Source: Colius striatus
Lineage: Eukaryota > Chordata > Aves > Coliiformes > Coliidae
Assembly (NCBI RefSeq): GCF_028858725.1
Contig: NC_084767.1
Span: 18,925,895-18,989,894, forward strand
Length of the DNA stretch: 64,000 nucleotides
Direction: 5' to 3'
Shown here: positions 25,901 through 40,900 of the stretch, piece after piece
Numbering within the stretch: the first letter of the stretch is position 1
How the letters are laid out: every line of letters begins with the position of its first letter
Notes under the pieces: generated by a model
What the model was told of the DNA's origin: nothing
The model's database searches: none
Seen by the model: the letters and a program-made list of their open reading frames with translations, nothing else
Program-made: the position numbers and the translations under genes

Positions 25901-28900
25901 GGAAGGAATTGGATTCTAGCCCTATAGCCAGTATTGACTGCTAGATCACATCAATATCAGAATTAAAAAACAAGAATATGAGGTTATTTTAAAGCTAGCC
26001 TCTTGTACCTGCTTACAAGCTTCAAGACAAAGACTTTAGAATCAATAAAAACCAGGAATACTCCCTCTTCTAGCAGGGAGATGGTCATGCTTCAAGTCCT
26101 TCGATTCAACCTGGCAAAGCACCAACCAGGTACAGCTCAGATAAAACCTCTTATCCCCAGCTTTGGGATGCAGGATTATGCTCAGAAATGACAAGAGTTA
26201 TCGCCAGCAGCTCTTACTTCACACATGGTGCATCTGACTGCATCTACTTGGACGCCGGATTCCCTGAGAAGCTGCTCATGCCAGAAACCCCAGCTTGCAA
26301 ATGGAAATACGTACCTTGCCACATAAAGTCTTCCCTTCGCCTTGAAGCATCAAGCTCTAGAGAGCTCAAGTTTATGAAAAATTACTATGCATTTTTTAAA
26401 ACCAGGCATTTCTGACTTGCTGAAAGCCACTGCCAAGGCCTGTGGCACAGCAGGACACACAGAAATCCTAGTCCCAACCTCACCACACTGCCAGCTCAGC
26501 CCACGTCTGTTTGCAGAGGACTGTGCTCACCCACACAGAGGATGTTGAAGCTGAAGCCTTGTGTGACAGACTTGCTGACCAGCTGATCGGGGAGACTGTC
26601 GAAGCCAACATGGCCCCCCAGGGAAAGGTTCCTCTTCTCTTCATTCTGGTAGGGAGAAGATGACAGATTAGCAGAACTGCACAGAGAAGGCAAGTCAGAG
26701 ACAGGAGAGGAACCAGCAAGCCAGAGAAACGACCACCCTCCCAGGCACAGCAGAGCCACTAATGCAAACCCTAACGCTGCCTGCAAGACCTGGTGTTTTG
26801 GTACACCATAGGGCAAACCCTCTGACAGCCAACAACAACAGAAAAGAGAGGGAGAAATACCCATCCTAATGGGGAACTGGGAGAACTAAGTTACCAGGCT
26901 ACAAAGCAAAGAAAACACTATAGAGTGAGCAGCTGGGAGAGATTAGCAAAGGAAAACCCACCACTGTGTGTTTTAGCACTCATTTCTCCTCATCCTTTTT
27001 AATTTTATTTCCTTAAACTCTCCAGCATCAAATTCAGCTCAACAGACTCTGCCTTCCCCCCGAGGACTTGATCTTTTTTCCTCTGCTGTTGCCATAAGCA
27101 GCATGGTTTTGCTCACTGAGGCATTCAGGGGTGCTGCTTGCACAGGCAGGGCGAGGAACCCTCTTGCTTCACCATCTGTGATCACACAGTTTTCTACCGT
27201 TTCTCTGCTGTTCCTGTTCCTGCCTCCCCCATATGCAGCTTGTTCTCCCCTTCTGTCTCCTCCCTCCCCCAGAGGAAGACTATGCTGATCACCTGTAGGA
27301 AGCTTTGCTCAGAAACTATGACAATAAACATCTGAGCAGACAACAGGTCTATGCACTGTGTTTTACAGAAAGGCAGCCCAGATCTGCTACAATTCCAGCA
27401 GAGAGGAATTCAGCAGAAGGGTCGTTTCTGTTTCTAGTGGTTAAGAAGAGGAGAGTTTGGATTTACACCAATATTTCAACTGATGTTGCCTCCTCTCTAG
27501 AGAACTAAGCAATGCTGCCTGAACCCCAGGACCGGACCACTGCCCCTACAGCCTCTCAAGCACTCCTCCTCCTCAGGGACACGAGGATACAAGATTTCAG
27601 AGCACAACCCTTTCACCCTCACAGCTTCTTTGGTAAATGAGTCTGTTCTTGATGCCTAGCACAGCAGAAGATAAGGATGGAAAGTGCCTGCCCTTTGCCT
27701 GGCTGTGGTTCTTCTGTCTGTCCAGCAGTTAGTACTTGAAGTCTCAGCACCAAGACTGCGAGACAAGAGCATACCCAAAGAAGGGCTTAAGCTGGCAGTC
27801 AAACTTCAAAGTAACTCCAGAGGAAAATAAAAGAAATTACGTGATAAGCCTTGTGCATTGCTCTAGGCCTGCAATAAATCTGAAAAACCAACCACAAACC
27901 TTTGTTCAGCTGCATCTCATGTCAAAGCCTCCTTTAGTTTTGCCTTTAGTAGAATAAATATTCCCAGCTTTGTAAAAGAAATCACTTAAATCACAAGAAC
28001 AACTTGTGAACAGCTGAAGCCGTTTCTGTGCCTCACATATAAAACTTCTGGCTGTCCTGGTTAGCATTTTTTGTCACCTTTCAGATGATTTTAGCCCAGT
28101 ACTCTCCCAAGGGATCCCCTGGACAGAAACACCAACTGTAGATGGGCTCCTGCAATCAATTCTGTTCCATCCCATCAGGATCGATCGTGCTCACTAACCA
28201 AGAGGAAACAGCAATCATTTAAAGTTTCCCCATGGGAGACAGAACATCAATTAACGTTTTAAGGTGGCCAAAAGTTTACGTGAATTTAAAAGGCCTCCTA
28301 AGACAGGGAAACCTCCAAGTTATACTTTGTTCCATTCTTCTGTCATCACACAGAAATGCTAAAGTCCAGACCAAGACCTCTGCAAGGACAGATCCGGGCT
28401 GAAGGACAAGTCCCCAGCACTGAGGGAGCAAAGTGAGTCTGTGCTGACCTTCCAGAAGCAGCACTGAGCTGTGGACCTGTCCCCAGGAAGGGGAGCTGGA
28501 GGCATGTGTGTTGGGAACGGGCTCAGAGCTGTTCAGGTTTGCTTTTCCTCTTAAGGAGAAGGCTGTCAAAAGGTCTAGAAAGCCACTACGTGCATCAGCA
28601 GAGCCCATGGGGCTTCCTGGAACTCTCAGTCCCTACTTCTCCTCTCCCCTCAAGCCCCTCCGAGGGAACATCTCACAGAGCGTAGAACACCGGTTCCCAC
28701 AGCCACAGCACAGTGACAGCCAAGCAAGCCGTTCCCACGGAAAGTCACCCAGTCTGACAGATACACTTGGTGTCTTTTCATTTTAAATAACCAACAAAAA
28801 CAAGCAAACAAAAACACAAACCAGAAGCCTGGGCTGACATTTTGGAAGGCAAACAAATCAAGGCTGCCGATGGCTATGATTAGGCTGAGAGTGCCCGAGA

Positions 28901-31900
28901 CAGGGAGGAGGTTTCCAGGCAACAGGCAGCACCAGTGCTCGGGATTTTAACACAGGCCCCAGCTCAGCAAGGCTGCATTTTAAAATAGGCTCCAGCTAGG
29001 CAAGGCTGCATTGAGAACTCAGTCATGGTTTGGCCGGAGGAAACCTGAATCTGTCTGCACAGGGCTTCCTCTTTCTCTTTTTTTGGCGTTTGGTCACTGC
29101 GAGCTACGGGACAAGAATACACTCACTCAAAACTGCTCACCATCTCTCAAAGCTGTGAAATATTTTTGTCAGTGACCTTGAAATGCACAGTTTACTTTTA
29201 TTTCTGTAAGCAGCACTAATAATCTGGTTCAAGTCCAAGATGCTGCCAATACCAAAGCACAAAACCATTTGCTGTGCTTGCAGTGCGTTGCACTGTCATC
29301 CAGCCTCCAAAGAGATTTTGCTATGGTTGCTGTGTTAGGATGAGTAACATAACAACTGATGGAAAATTGTAAAACTAAGAAAAGGAAGAAAGAAAAAAAG
29401 AAAAACAATTATCTGTTTAATTCTTTCCTTCCAATCCATCAACCTTACAAACTTGAGAGCCTTGGGAACACAACTTTTCTGTTCAGTTGTGGTGTTCAGT
29501 GTGCTGACCTGCCCTGGAGAGGAACCTACCCACCACATCAGCCTGCATCTAAGGCTTATTTCTGCCTGCATCTACCTGCAACTGATCTGCGAGTCTCACC
29601 TCAAGTGCTTAACACTTTTGGCCAGCTCCCAGGCTAGCTCAAGGACAGCCTGACACAGTTCACCTGCTAGTAAAGACAAGGTCACACTCAAAATTGAATT
29701 CTCTCCAGCAGAAGCAGCCAGCCTGCCACGCTCAGCATAAATAATCAATCCAGAATACAAATGCTTCAATGAATGAGGGCAGCAGTAATGCAGCTGGGAG
29801 TATGTGTATGTGTGTTGTTCTTTCTGTTTTGAACAAAAGCTAAGAGTTCAGTAGCACTTTTCCCACATTTGGTGCCAGTTACATGGCTGCCCTGCAGGCC
29901 AGGCAGAGCTGGATGGGATCAGCCACGGCAAGAGCCAGGCAGAAATCCAGCCCTGCCCTTTCCAGTTGCACTGGTCTCTGCGACACTCCCGCTCTCTGCA
30001 ACACCTGGTGAGAATTGGGTCCCTTATCTCATTGCCTGGAGAGGTAACACTCCTGCATCCTACCAGGTAACCTGGGGCTACCAGCAACCGTCAGGCAGCC
30101 AACCTTTCCGGAAGCCCATTTGGTCATTTTGCAACATGATAATTAAGAGTTCGTTGATGGCCTCCACCATGAACATCACTTCCTGGGTCACTAATGGCAT
30201 CCCACGATGGGCAGCTACCAGAGTTTTACTTAGGGCCTTTGAACACGCTCTTTGAAGGTCTCCTGTGCTTTGAGCTGATCTTCAGGGCTTGAAGCAGAGA
30301 GACAAGGGGATCATTTATATTTTTAATCTAGAATTTCAAGGGAAACAAAAGATTCATCAGAGTAGAATTTATTAATTTCCAAACTTCAAGCCTTTTAAAC
30401 ATTTTTCACAGATGCTCCAGACGGGCAGAGATGCAGAGTCTGTCAAGACAACAAGCACACAAACATCACCTTGGGGCACAGCCACGAGAGCAACAGCTAT
30501 CCCGGAGGAAAATCGATCTTTGGCTCTGGTTTGACAGCTGCGTCACAGGACCCTTCCCCTGGCATGCAGCAGTAAGACAGACGTGCCCTTGGTAGCACAG
30601 ATGGCCACGTTCAGCTGAGCACCACAAGAACCAAAGAAATCTCCAAAGATAGTGCTTCATGCCCACTGTAAGGCACCAGCCACCCCTGCTCCCAGACCTG
30701 CTCTGCTAGAGGCTGGGGATGCACTATGGCACACGAGCCCATTCCTGCAACCACACCAGCCCAAAGCTGTCCAGAGCACCAAAGCCAGCATTTCAAACCC
30801 ATAGCAGCTTCCTAAGCCCATCCACAGCAGGGTCCCCCAAACCCTGCAGTGCAGCGGGACCATGGGGCGGGGAGGAAGCAGGGGCAGTTGGCCACAAACC
30901 ATAGCTGTGGAACATGGTGTGTAATTCGGCTCTTCCTAGTAGACAAGGAAGACAGAAACATGAGAGAAGTGGCACAGGCTAAAACAGTAACCAGTGTGTC
31001 TACCATCCTTTAAAAAAAAAAAATCTAAAAAAAAAATAATCTGATGACAGTTTTCTCTTTTTCCAGCCTCTTCATGCTTCACCTCCAAACTACCATCGGT
31101 TTCACTTTATGTCATTACATTTTTCAGCAACTTCTTGCCAGAAAAGTGGTTTCTCACTGGCTGTGCAACCCATGGGAGATGGCAGGAGCGAGAAGATCAG
31201 CTCCACATTCAGCCGCCCCTCCTGCTCAGTGTTCCTAGCTGGGGCTCCTGCTACAGAGCAGAGCAGCTTGCTCTGCTTTTAGATGTGCTGCCTCTGTTCT
31301 TGCTTTCACACCAGAAGCAGTAGTATGAACAGGCTGGTACTTGGACAGAAAATACCATTCTGACATCAGTTGGTTAAAAAAAGGAAAAAGATATTGAGAA
31401 GTATCACCTTCCAATTAATCTCAGCGAGAAATGCTCTTTGGTGACATATGCTTGTGTTTTCTGCTTGAGAGAACCCTTGTTTTTGTTTTCCTGAATAAAG
31501 CAGGTGAAAACATATGGATGAACAAAAGCGAAATTGAATGTCACAATCATAAATGGTGATGTTTATTTCTTTAAAGGGTGATTTTTAACTTTTTTTAAGA
31601 ACTTGGCATGATGGGAGTTGTAATGTAAAAATCTTGGGCCCTGCTACAGCAGACTCATCAGCATACACACAACTTCTGAATATGCCTTGTACGACCGGGA
31701 GCAAAAAACAAAAATCATATCGTTCAGCCAAACCACAATTCCAGTGAAGAGTCCTGTGTTTACACCCCGAGGGACAGCACAGCACTTCGCTGTACCCAAG
31801 GTGCGTTTTCTCTTTTCTATGACCCAACAAAACATGAACGAGAAAGATGAAGAACTGACATTTTCCAAGTCAAACAGCAAAGATCTAGGGGAGAAAAGGG

Positions 31901-34900
31901 AGGGGAAACTCAGTCCTTTCTTCTTTCTGCTAAACAAAAAGAGCCTACACTTGACCAGTGACATTAAACTCAAAGGTACCTGTTGCTCCCCAAGACTCCC
32001 TCTGGCACCTCTGTAGGCTTTGTGCTGCTGCTCTGGGCTCTCCGTGGGCTGTGGCCATGCTGCAGTTCCCCAGATGCCCACCCCGCACTTAACTCCACGT
32101 GCAGGGAGAGGCACTGCCCTTCTGATGAGAGCTGTCCTGTTCCAAGAGCTCACAAACAGCAGTATTTCAGGTCTCTCTCTTCCCATTCTTTTTCTGTTTG
32201 TTTTCCACACATATAAAATAGCAAAATGCAATAGCACAACATGTGCACAGTACTTTTCCATTGTGCGTCAATTACCACTATCCAGGTACACTTTTGTTTA
32301 CAAATTCTTCAATCCAGGATGACATCTTGACCTTAAACAATATCAAATCCTCTAGGACTTTGCAGCACAGGTCTCCTTCCACCCTGGGTATGGCCATCAT
32401 CTTCACCCCAATGCCTGTCAGTGTCCCCAAGGCACTGGACATCCCCACGGACACCGCAGTAGCACATGGAGCCACAGCTCAGCGTGCCAGGCACCCTGCA
32501 AAGTGCAGAGCACAGACAGATCTTCTCCCTTCCAATTTACAATCACATCAAAACAGAAAGATAAAACAGCACTAGCATACAGATTGCAGCTCCCTGATCA
32601 GCATGACTCAGAGCAGCAAGAGGACGATGAGGGAAAGCTCCCGCAGGCCCCGCTCCGCAGGGCCACGTGCCTTTGGCAGAGCTCCCATGGTGGGATGGGG
32701 CAGGCAGCGCTCCGCACCCGGCACAGCTGGGGCCTGCTGTTAGTCACAAAGCAATGACTTCACCTTCTTCATTCCCCATCCACAATCCACAACAGTGCGT
32801 TCAACACAGATTAATACAAACCCCACTGGTATATGTATGATCCTATTCCCTTGTCTCCTGAATGGAAATGCATGGAATCGGGAAGTTATTCAGTCCTGAT
32901 GCAGGGAGTCTCATTTGCAACCCAGTAGAGAAAGGATGGAATGAGATCTATCTGTTTATTAAATGCAAGTGGAGCAAGCTGGTCCCACACACAAGGTCAC
33001 ACAGACTGCCAGCCTCAGGCATTGCCTGGCCCCTCAGACCGGGCAAACTATGGAACAGAGAGGTTTGCTTTAGGGTCCAGCACACACAGGGCCACTACCC
33101 CAACTCCAACTGTACTGTGCTGAGGGACCTTCCCCAAACATCTATCCCTGCAAGATTCCTTACAGAGGTACTGGTAGTTTTATTGTCATTTCACAAGTAA
33201 ACTGAGTCATACAGCAGTTGGGTACTTGCCCAGAGACCTTTGGGCAAACAGTGTCAGAGCCAGATTCAGCTACTTTGTCCAAGTAGGCACTCCCTTGGGC
33301 TTGGCCCAGTTTCTGGATCAATGTAGAAAAATATGGCAAATCATCTCTCTCAAGATCCTAACCCATCTCCAAATACTGGCTCAACAAATGCCACTTGACA
33401 TTTGCAAAGAACCAGCAGTGAGTACCAACTCAGATTTCCATGAGGAAAACACTTCTTTTGCCAAGCTCAGCAGCTGAGGGGTAGTAACAGCAACACCAAC
33501 ATTTGAAAAGCACCTCTGTGGTGGTAGCAACATTCAAACACACACTATCACACACCAAAATATTATCCTTCTTGTACTCCCAGGCTAAGGACTATTAGAC
33601 ATACAACAGCATTAATGAACGAGCTTATACTTTGCAGTCTCCTGAGCAGAAAGAGATGGCCCAAGAGAGGTAATGAGACCAGATTTGAGGTCATATCACA
33701 AGAGCCAGCAGACACTGAGCATAGTAAGTCTTGACAGAGGGCTTAAGCACAGTGTGACCTCATGGGTGCCCTCGGCACTGCAGATGAAAGGAAGCACACT
33801 TTCAGCTGAGACTGCCCGTGGAGATCTCAGCACCACTTAGGCTAAGATTGTCACACCTAAATGCCATCTAATCTCAAGCAGATTTGTAAAGTGCAAGCAC
33901 ATATACAACTCTGAAGGTTTTCAGTTAATCTTAAGCATGTGCTCAAAATTCCAGGCCCCTGTTGTAGAGCACTTAATAACAGGCTGAAGGAAGAAAAAAT
34001 ATCCAAAACCCTACAGAGATAATTTTAGACCACATGAAACCTGCATCCTTCAGGGTCTCTGCTACCTCTCTCTCCCCTGTGGTGGTATATGGCCAGGCAC
34101 ACACGACATACCTCAGACAGCGTGAGCAACTCTGTCTTCACTGGGCCTATGCCAAGGGCAGCAACGTTTTCCCCACTGTAGCAGCCCTAAAAAACTGTAA
34201 ACAGTAACACTTTGATGCCTGACACTGCTCTTCCCTTCAGCAATGGCAGGACAAAACCCTAGTGGCCTTCACTTCCCTCTCTTCCCAACCATTCTTCCAG
34301 GTACAGGACACCACTTTAGTCAATCATCTCCAATTGCTGCATGCTCACAAGCAGCTCCCAACTCACACTGCAGTCTCTCCCAGTAAAAACCTCATGCTAA
34401 AAAGAAAAAAGAAAAAGAAAAGCAACCAACAAACAACCAACAAACAGCCCCCCTTTAAACCTCTCTCCTAAGAATGCCAAGAATTTTCCCAGACACTTGA
34501 GCCTTTATTCATATGCCTCCCGTCTCCCAGATGCAATCCAGGCAGGCAAAAACATCACTGAAGAAATCAGATATGAAGTTGCCACCAAGACCCACCAAAT
34601 AAAAATGAAAGCCACTTTACACTACAGAGGCAAGAAGACTGAAAAGCTGAGGTTCTCTCCTTCAGGGCTAACGAAAGCTTATGTTGCCTGAAGTAATGCC
34701 TTTCTTGAAGGCTTTTAGACTAATTTTTAAGAGCTATTCATAAACCCTGAGACCAGCAAATGCATTGTAAAGAGCAATAAGAGGGAAAAGAAAAACTAGG
34801 AAAAGATCACTGGTCCTGTATCAATGTTTCACGGTGTCCCATAAGCCCCAGGCTCATCTCAGGGAAGAAGATGCTCTGCTGCACCCCTGTAAAACCCAGC

Positions 34901-37900
34901 ATGTTGAACACACTGCAGACACCTGCCCTTAAGAAAGTGGAAAGGGATTCAAGTGAGAAAGCAAAACTCCATTTAAGGAAGGAACTCTTTAGGCAAACCT
35001 CTGAACTGCTTTGCTATGCCCAATCTAGGAGTGCCAGAGCCACACACCTCATCCCCCACCCAGCAAACCACCGGAGGAACATCAGCCCTCCTGCTGCCAG
35101 CCAGGAGCAGGGACCTGCTCACTCCCTCCACACCAGCACCAGCCCACTCACTTCAATGGCTGTGGGCAAACAGCTAAATGGAGGCACTACCTTCAGCTTC
35201 GCTTCTGTTTCAGCAATCTTTCCTCCTTTCGAAAAACCCAACCAAACAAAAACCACCACACAAAACATCAAATAAAAATCCCACACACATCCACGGAATC
35301 AAACGAACCGATATAGGCTTAAAACAGCTCTGAATGTCAGAAAAAACTGGTAAGTTTGAAGGGAAAGTAAAGCTTCTCATATTTTCTTATCCAATATACA
35401 TCTAAAAAGATAGATTCACAACTTGTGAATGTACCAAGTTTTCATTTTCTGCAAACAAACTGTTTCTGGCTTAAATTCCTCTGACTTTTTACACTAAAAC
35501 CCAAAAGTCCACATGCTCCCTTTTCTTAAGCTGCTATTTAGCAGTTTCCCTATAACATTTATGAAGCCTAATTAATTAATTGCGAGGTCTTTCTTAATTA
35601 AGAAGGATTAAATGTGCATTTTGTCCCTATCACAAGCCCTGGATGAGAGCTGACAAAGGAGCAAAACAGGATTTGCTGGGCATTATGCACACAATGTTTT
35701 GCAAACGTGAATGTTGCCTTTGAGAATAAGTTGGTTAAAACAGAGAAAACTATGGAACCAAAAATGAGAGACATTTCCTCCAAAATGACCTTAAAGGATG
35801 AGAAAGTTCAGCTGAGAATTCCATCCCCCATGAGCTATTCAAAACCAAGCAGGCAAAGTCCAAAACACAAACGTAACTTTTTCAGTCTGATTAAAAAGAA
35901 CCCTAAATACAAACAAGGACAGATCAGACTACCCCAGCTCCTTTCTTTTCAAAACTATTTATTCAGAGAGTGCTGAGGCTTTTAGTTTAATGGAGCTCCA
36001 CAATCAACCCTGACAAGAGACTAATCTTATCACTTTATCTAGTAAGAGACTTTCCCAAGTTCACCCAAGGCAGCAGACGCATTCCCAGCTTGCACTCAAC
36101 TGATCTGACCAGCAGGATCTCTTCCCCTCCTCACCATGAGAAAGAGGAGGAGACACCTGGTAAATACTTAGCTGTGGGACAAAGCAAAGACAGAAATGGA
36201 GTGCTACCCCTAAGGAGTGGCATGGAAAAGGTTTGGGGCAGCTTCAAAGAAATACTGAAGAGGGGGAAAAGGACCTGGATCCCCACCACGCTGAACATGC
36301 CCTGCTGGATGTCAGCCACCAAGAATATTTGTTTTAGTTACCACTTGAAATAAACATTGCTAATTCCCACATACGTTTCCAGAATTTATTGCCCAATTAC
36401 AATAAACGCTATTATGCAGGATATTTTTAGACAAGGGAACAGAGATATAATGGGAACCCAAGAGTTTTGGTCACCACCGTATGCTTTTTCCCCAGTTTGC
36501 CTAACTCACTGTTAGCACCTCTGCTAATAGCTCTTCCAGCCACTGGACAAGTCTCCTCATGATACTGCCTGGAAGACACCAGAAAGAAGTTGTACATACC
36601 ACAGCCACTCAGCCCCAAGAGCTGAACCAGAGTCATCACGCTAACAAGCTGACTGCTGTATATCCTATTAACACATGCCTCCAGAAAGCCTCAAAGTGCA
36701 TTAGCATAGAATACCTTTAATCTGAAGACTCAAGGGAAAAGGAAAAAAAAATAAAACCTTTATCTGGAAAATGTATATAGCAAAAAGATAAGCTGAAAGG
36801 ATCGTTTGCTCTGTATGGAAATACAGAGTAAATCTATATTCGTGAATATGAGCTGGAAGCACCTTTGCTGCAGTAGATGGGGGAAGGAGAGCATTGCTGG
36901 GAGGCCAGCTCTGGCAGCCCTTCCTCAGGCAACCCTTTCACTGCAGCGGAGCTGAAAGCCAGGATCAGCTTGGATTAGACTCCAAGGCCCATAGCAGCCC
37001 ACTGCAAGCAGGACCTGGAGCAGAGACTCAGTGATGCTGCTCTGACCCGAGCTGCCCTAAGCCACACACCCTTCAATACAGCATGGTCGGTCTCGTCTGC
37101 CAGAGACTGACCTGAGCAACCCTGGCTGCTACTGTGGGGAGGATGCAGTGTTCTGGTGCAAATACGAGCTCCGGAAACAGGCTTGACACCAGCCCACAGC
37201 TGACAGCATGCCTGTACAGTCCTCTGCAGCCAGAGAAGAACTCAGTCGAGCAGAACCTGAGGGATGCGTCCTGCCTCCCTGTTAGAGTGAGAACCAGCTG
37301 AAATGCTCATTGCCTGTGGAGGACTCTGGTGCATTCCCCGCATGTTTCCCTGTGCACGTAATGCAGTGGTGGCACAGACTGATTGCAGCACCTCGTGCAG
37401 TGGTGAGGAGAGGACAGGAGCAGCCTTGAGTCCCTCGATGAAAATCCAGCCCAGGCTCTCTTGCTCCACAATTGCCTTTGAGGCTGCTGAGCCAGAGAGG
37501 GCAAGAGCCCTGAGGCAGGGTGCTCCATGGGAACCTCTCTCTAGCTGTCTGACATCTCTGGAATTCCATGTGTGTGGGAGACAGACACTTTTTGGCTTCA
37601 CAAAGGACTCTGAATATCTAAACAAAGTGGTGCCTCCATAACTCTGACCCCATGGGCCCTCATCATCCCACAAGCCAAGAGTAGCAACTAGGGACATATT
37701 CAAGAAGCCTGTGATTCTCACCGACTCTCTGGACCTCCCCCAACCCCCTGGACATCTCCACTATCACCCCATTTTGGAGGGTACTCATTCCCTGTCTGGC
37801 TCTGCTTTTTTGCATCAAAATGTTGAAGGCAAGCATGGTTGCTTATGCTGGAGAAGAGGCTCTGAAGGGAAAGCATGTGGCTAGGACTGAGGAGAAGCTA

Positions 37901-40900
37901 CACCTTTCTTTTCCCCCTCACTTGAGCTGCTCCGGGAGCAGAGATGGGCTCTCATCTGACTCTTATGATACATGAACAGAAATGCAAAGCTTCAAGTATA
38001 AACCCAGAGCTCACTGCAGCTATAGAGTTGTTGGGAAGGGGAGAAACAAGGAGGCTGTGTATGAACACAGGCCCCACCTCACCAAAACACAAATATGGGG
38101 CAGGACAACATTATTTCTAAGAGTTGCAGCTAATCTGAAACAAGCAGGGCAGCTTCTCCCATCCACAGCCTCAAATGTGTCCAAGACGTGTTCTGAATAA
38201 CCAAAGTTAATCACATAAACACGCCACTACCCTACCCAGGCGGGGTGGAAACAGTGCACCCACACCCTGCACATCTCCCTCAGTCCCGTGGCCTCCCAAA
38301 TCCTCCTCTTAATTGCACAACCCACGAAAAGCCAATTCAGCATCATGTCATTTCTTCCCCTCCCAACCTCAGAGCCAAAGGAGAAGGAAAGGAGGCGAGC
38401 ACAGCCATCTCTCCTGCAGACAGACCATGAGCCCAGTCCCCAGAGCACAGCGGTGCCTCGAGACGACAGGACGGGGGACAGCGGGGGCACTCAGAGACAG
38501 GGCTGTGTCTCTCCCCGCAGCTGGTGACAGCACCACGATTCTGCTACAGAAGATAATATTTAGGGAGTTTTTGGCCTTCCAGCAACGCTGGAGACTGTCT
38601 GACAGCTGCCACGACAGTACTGACAACGAGCCCTGACACCGTGCCGGCCTCCTGAAAGAGAGTTATTCTTCAGGCTTTCATTTGTTTTGCCGATGCAGAG
38701 GGCACACACAGCTTCAGCACTCGCCAGCTCACGTCCTTCCACCCACTGCCTCAGCACTCGCTGCGATTACAAGTGGTTAAGAGCAGCTCTGGAGCACCCA
38801 CGCAGAGCAACATGTTGCATCTCTGCTGCAAAAGGAAGAGACACTCTGGATTCACCGACAGCAACAGCACCACAGTGGGGAAGGGAAATTAAAAAAAGGA
38901 ACAAAAATATCATTTTCTGGGCAACATTTGTTCCCAGCACATATATTCAAAATAAGTGTTTAACTGCAATGGACTGTGGTTGAGCTAATTGGTCCTGTGG
39001 TTGAAACAGTCAGAGCTGGCTTCCTGTATGGAACAGGCGAGTTTCCCAAGGAGAGATTGTGGGGCTCGGAGAGGCAACCACCAATTTGTCTTCTCCAGTG
39101 GCAGGCCATCTTCTCCATCCTTCCTTCCAAAAAAAAGCCTATGCTACAGGCAGAAGAGCTGGCCAGGGCTGGGAGGGAAAGGGCTGCTCCCGCTGGGCTC
39201 GCTTCCTGGGGCACATTACCAGCTTGGAGAGAAATCTGTCCCTTCTGTTCCACACTGCACAGGGGAATCACTTGAGTTTTTCCAGGCTAGAGGTAAAATA
39301 ATTGAACGACAGAAACAGATGAGGAAATTCAACTCTGGAACTTCCAAATGGTGCTGCTGGCTGGGGGGGGGGGGGTGGTGAAAAAAGTGGGGGAGGGGGC
39401 AGGGAGAATGTCTGAATCCACACAAACCCCAGTTTGCACTGGAATTGAGCCATGGAAATGTTTTCCTTGAGAATCTGATTAAAAGAAAATGTTACCACTG
39501 CAGGTCCTAAGCATAGGCTAAGTCTTGTGGCAAACGCTCTGCCCTAACCATAGGACACAGAGCTGTTCTCAGCCCACTCTTCGTGCCTGTCCTTCACAGG
39601 CTGAGATATAACACTGGTCCTTCACACAGAGGATTTAGGCCATGCAGTCAGCAAGAGAGAATGTGAGCTTACAGGAAACAGCAGTAGCAGACATGCATGA
39701 AGCTTATCACAACCCAGGCAGCTATGGCAGGAACAGGCACCGTTCAAAGGTCCCTCTCCTCCCACAGAGTTGGGAGTGGGTCACAAGAAAGCAGTAGTGT
39801 GTAAACAGGTAACACTCACACAAAGCTGCTAAACTGGCCAGACTTCCCCCAGCTTAGCAGCTCACTGCCACCAAAAAATTCCATTGCCTATTGCCAGGGA
39901 GGAAGATGCTGTTCAGCTTTCCTCTGTATAAAGTGGTGGGTTTTTCTAGCAAGAGTTTCTAAGGGGCATTAATTTATAGTAAAGATACCAGGAAAAGCCT
40001 GGCTAACACTCACTAACATGAAGGGACGTTTTCTCAGGTCTGCATGTAGACAGCCACCCCGCAGCCACAGTTCACACACAGCTATGTGCATACACACAGT
40101 GCTCTCTTCACAAGGCCCTTGTCTGTGCACAGTCACAGGATGCACACAAAGCTACCAGTCACTACATCTTCAAACCTTACGGCATAATGTTAAACTCTTA
40201 TCTCAGCCCGACCTGAAGGCTGTGAACTTCTCCTCACATACATGGTCTGAGAGCACACAGCTTCTTCGTTTAGAGCCCACGCAACTGCTTTTGTACCTCC
40301 AGTCAGACACTTGGAGGTTAATGCAGATAATCAAGTGACAAGAGGTTGATGGGTTTTATTTAAAATGAGAGAAAGCGACAGATTTCAGGGTTTGAAAAAG
40401 CTTCTCAAAAGCAAAATAGTCGTATAGTCTCGGTCTCACATCTCATCCCATTTATTCTCCTACGCATCTTCAGTTGCTTCCCCATCACTTCTTCTCCTTC
40501 CAGCTTTCTTAGCTTCCTCCAGAGGTTCTCCATTTCACTGCTGCATTTCATGCACTTTCTGGCTTCCGCTTGCACATGGTGGTTGGGCTGTTTCCCACTC
40601 GACATACCAACATTCTCGCCAGTGCTGCCAGTGTCTGCTCCAGCACACAATCATCATGTGTGCTAGCTCAGCGTGGGTCAGAATAGGCAATGGAGAAGCT
40701 CTGAACTTTGATGACACATTAAAGTAGTTAACAATATTAACCAAACTTTAACAGCTTGCTTTCCACCCTGGTGGTGACTGCAATGAAGGCAATTGGCCTC
40801 AGGTATCCAGAAGCAATATCTGCAGACCAAGCCCTGAACACTGCAGACCAAGCCCTGAACACGAGGTGCACATTCTTCCAGCAGATCAGAAGAAAACTTC

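Noticed and set aside
36035-36110. Weak SINE-like stretch in intron 1 (ACTTTCCCAAGTTCACCC and following)
   Set aside because: Too short and too diverged from any SINE consensus I can recall to list as a feature.
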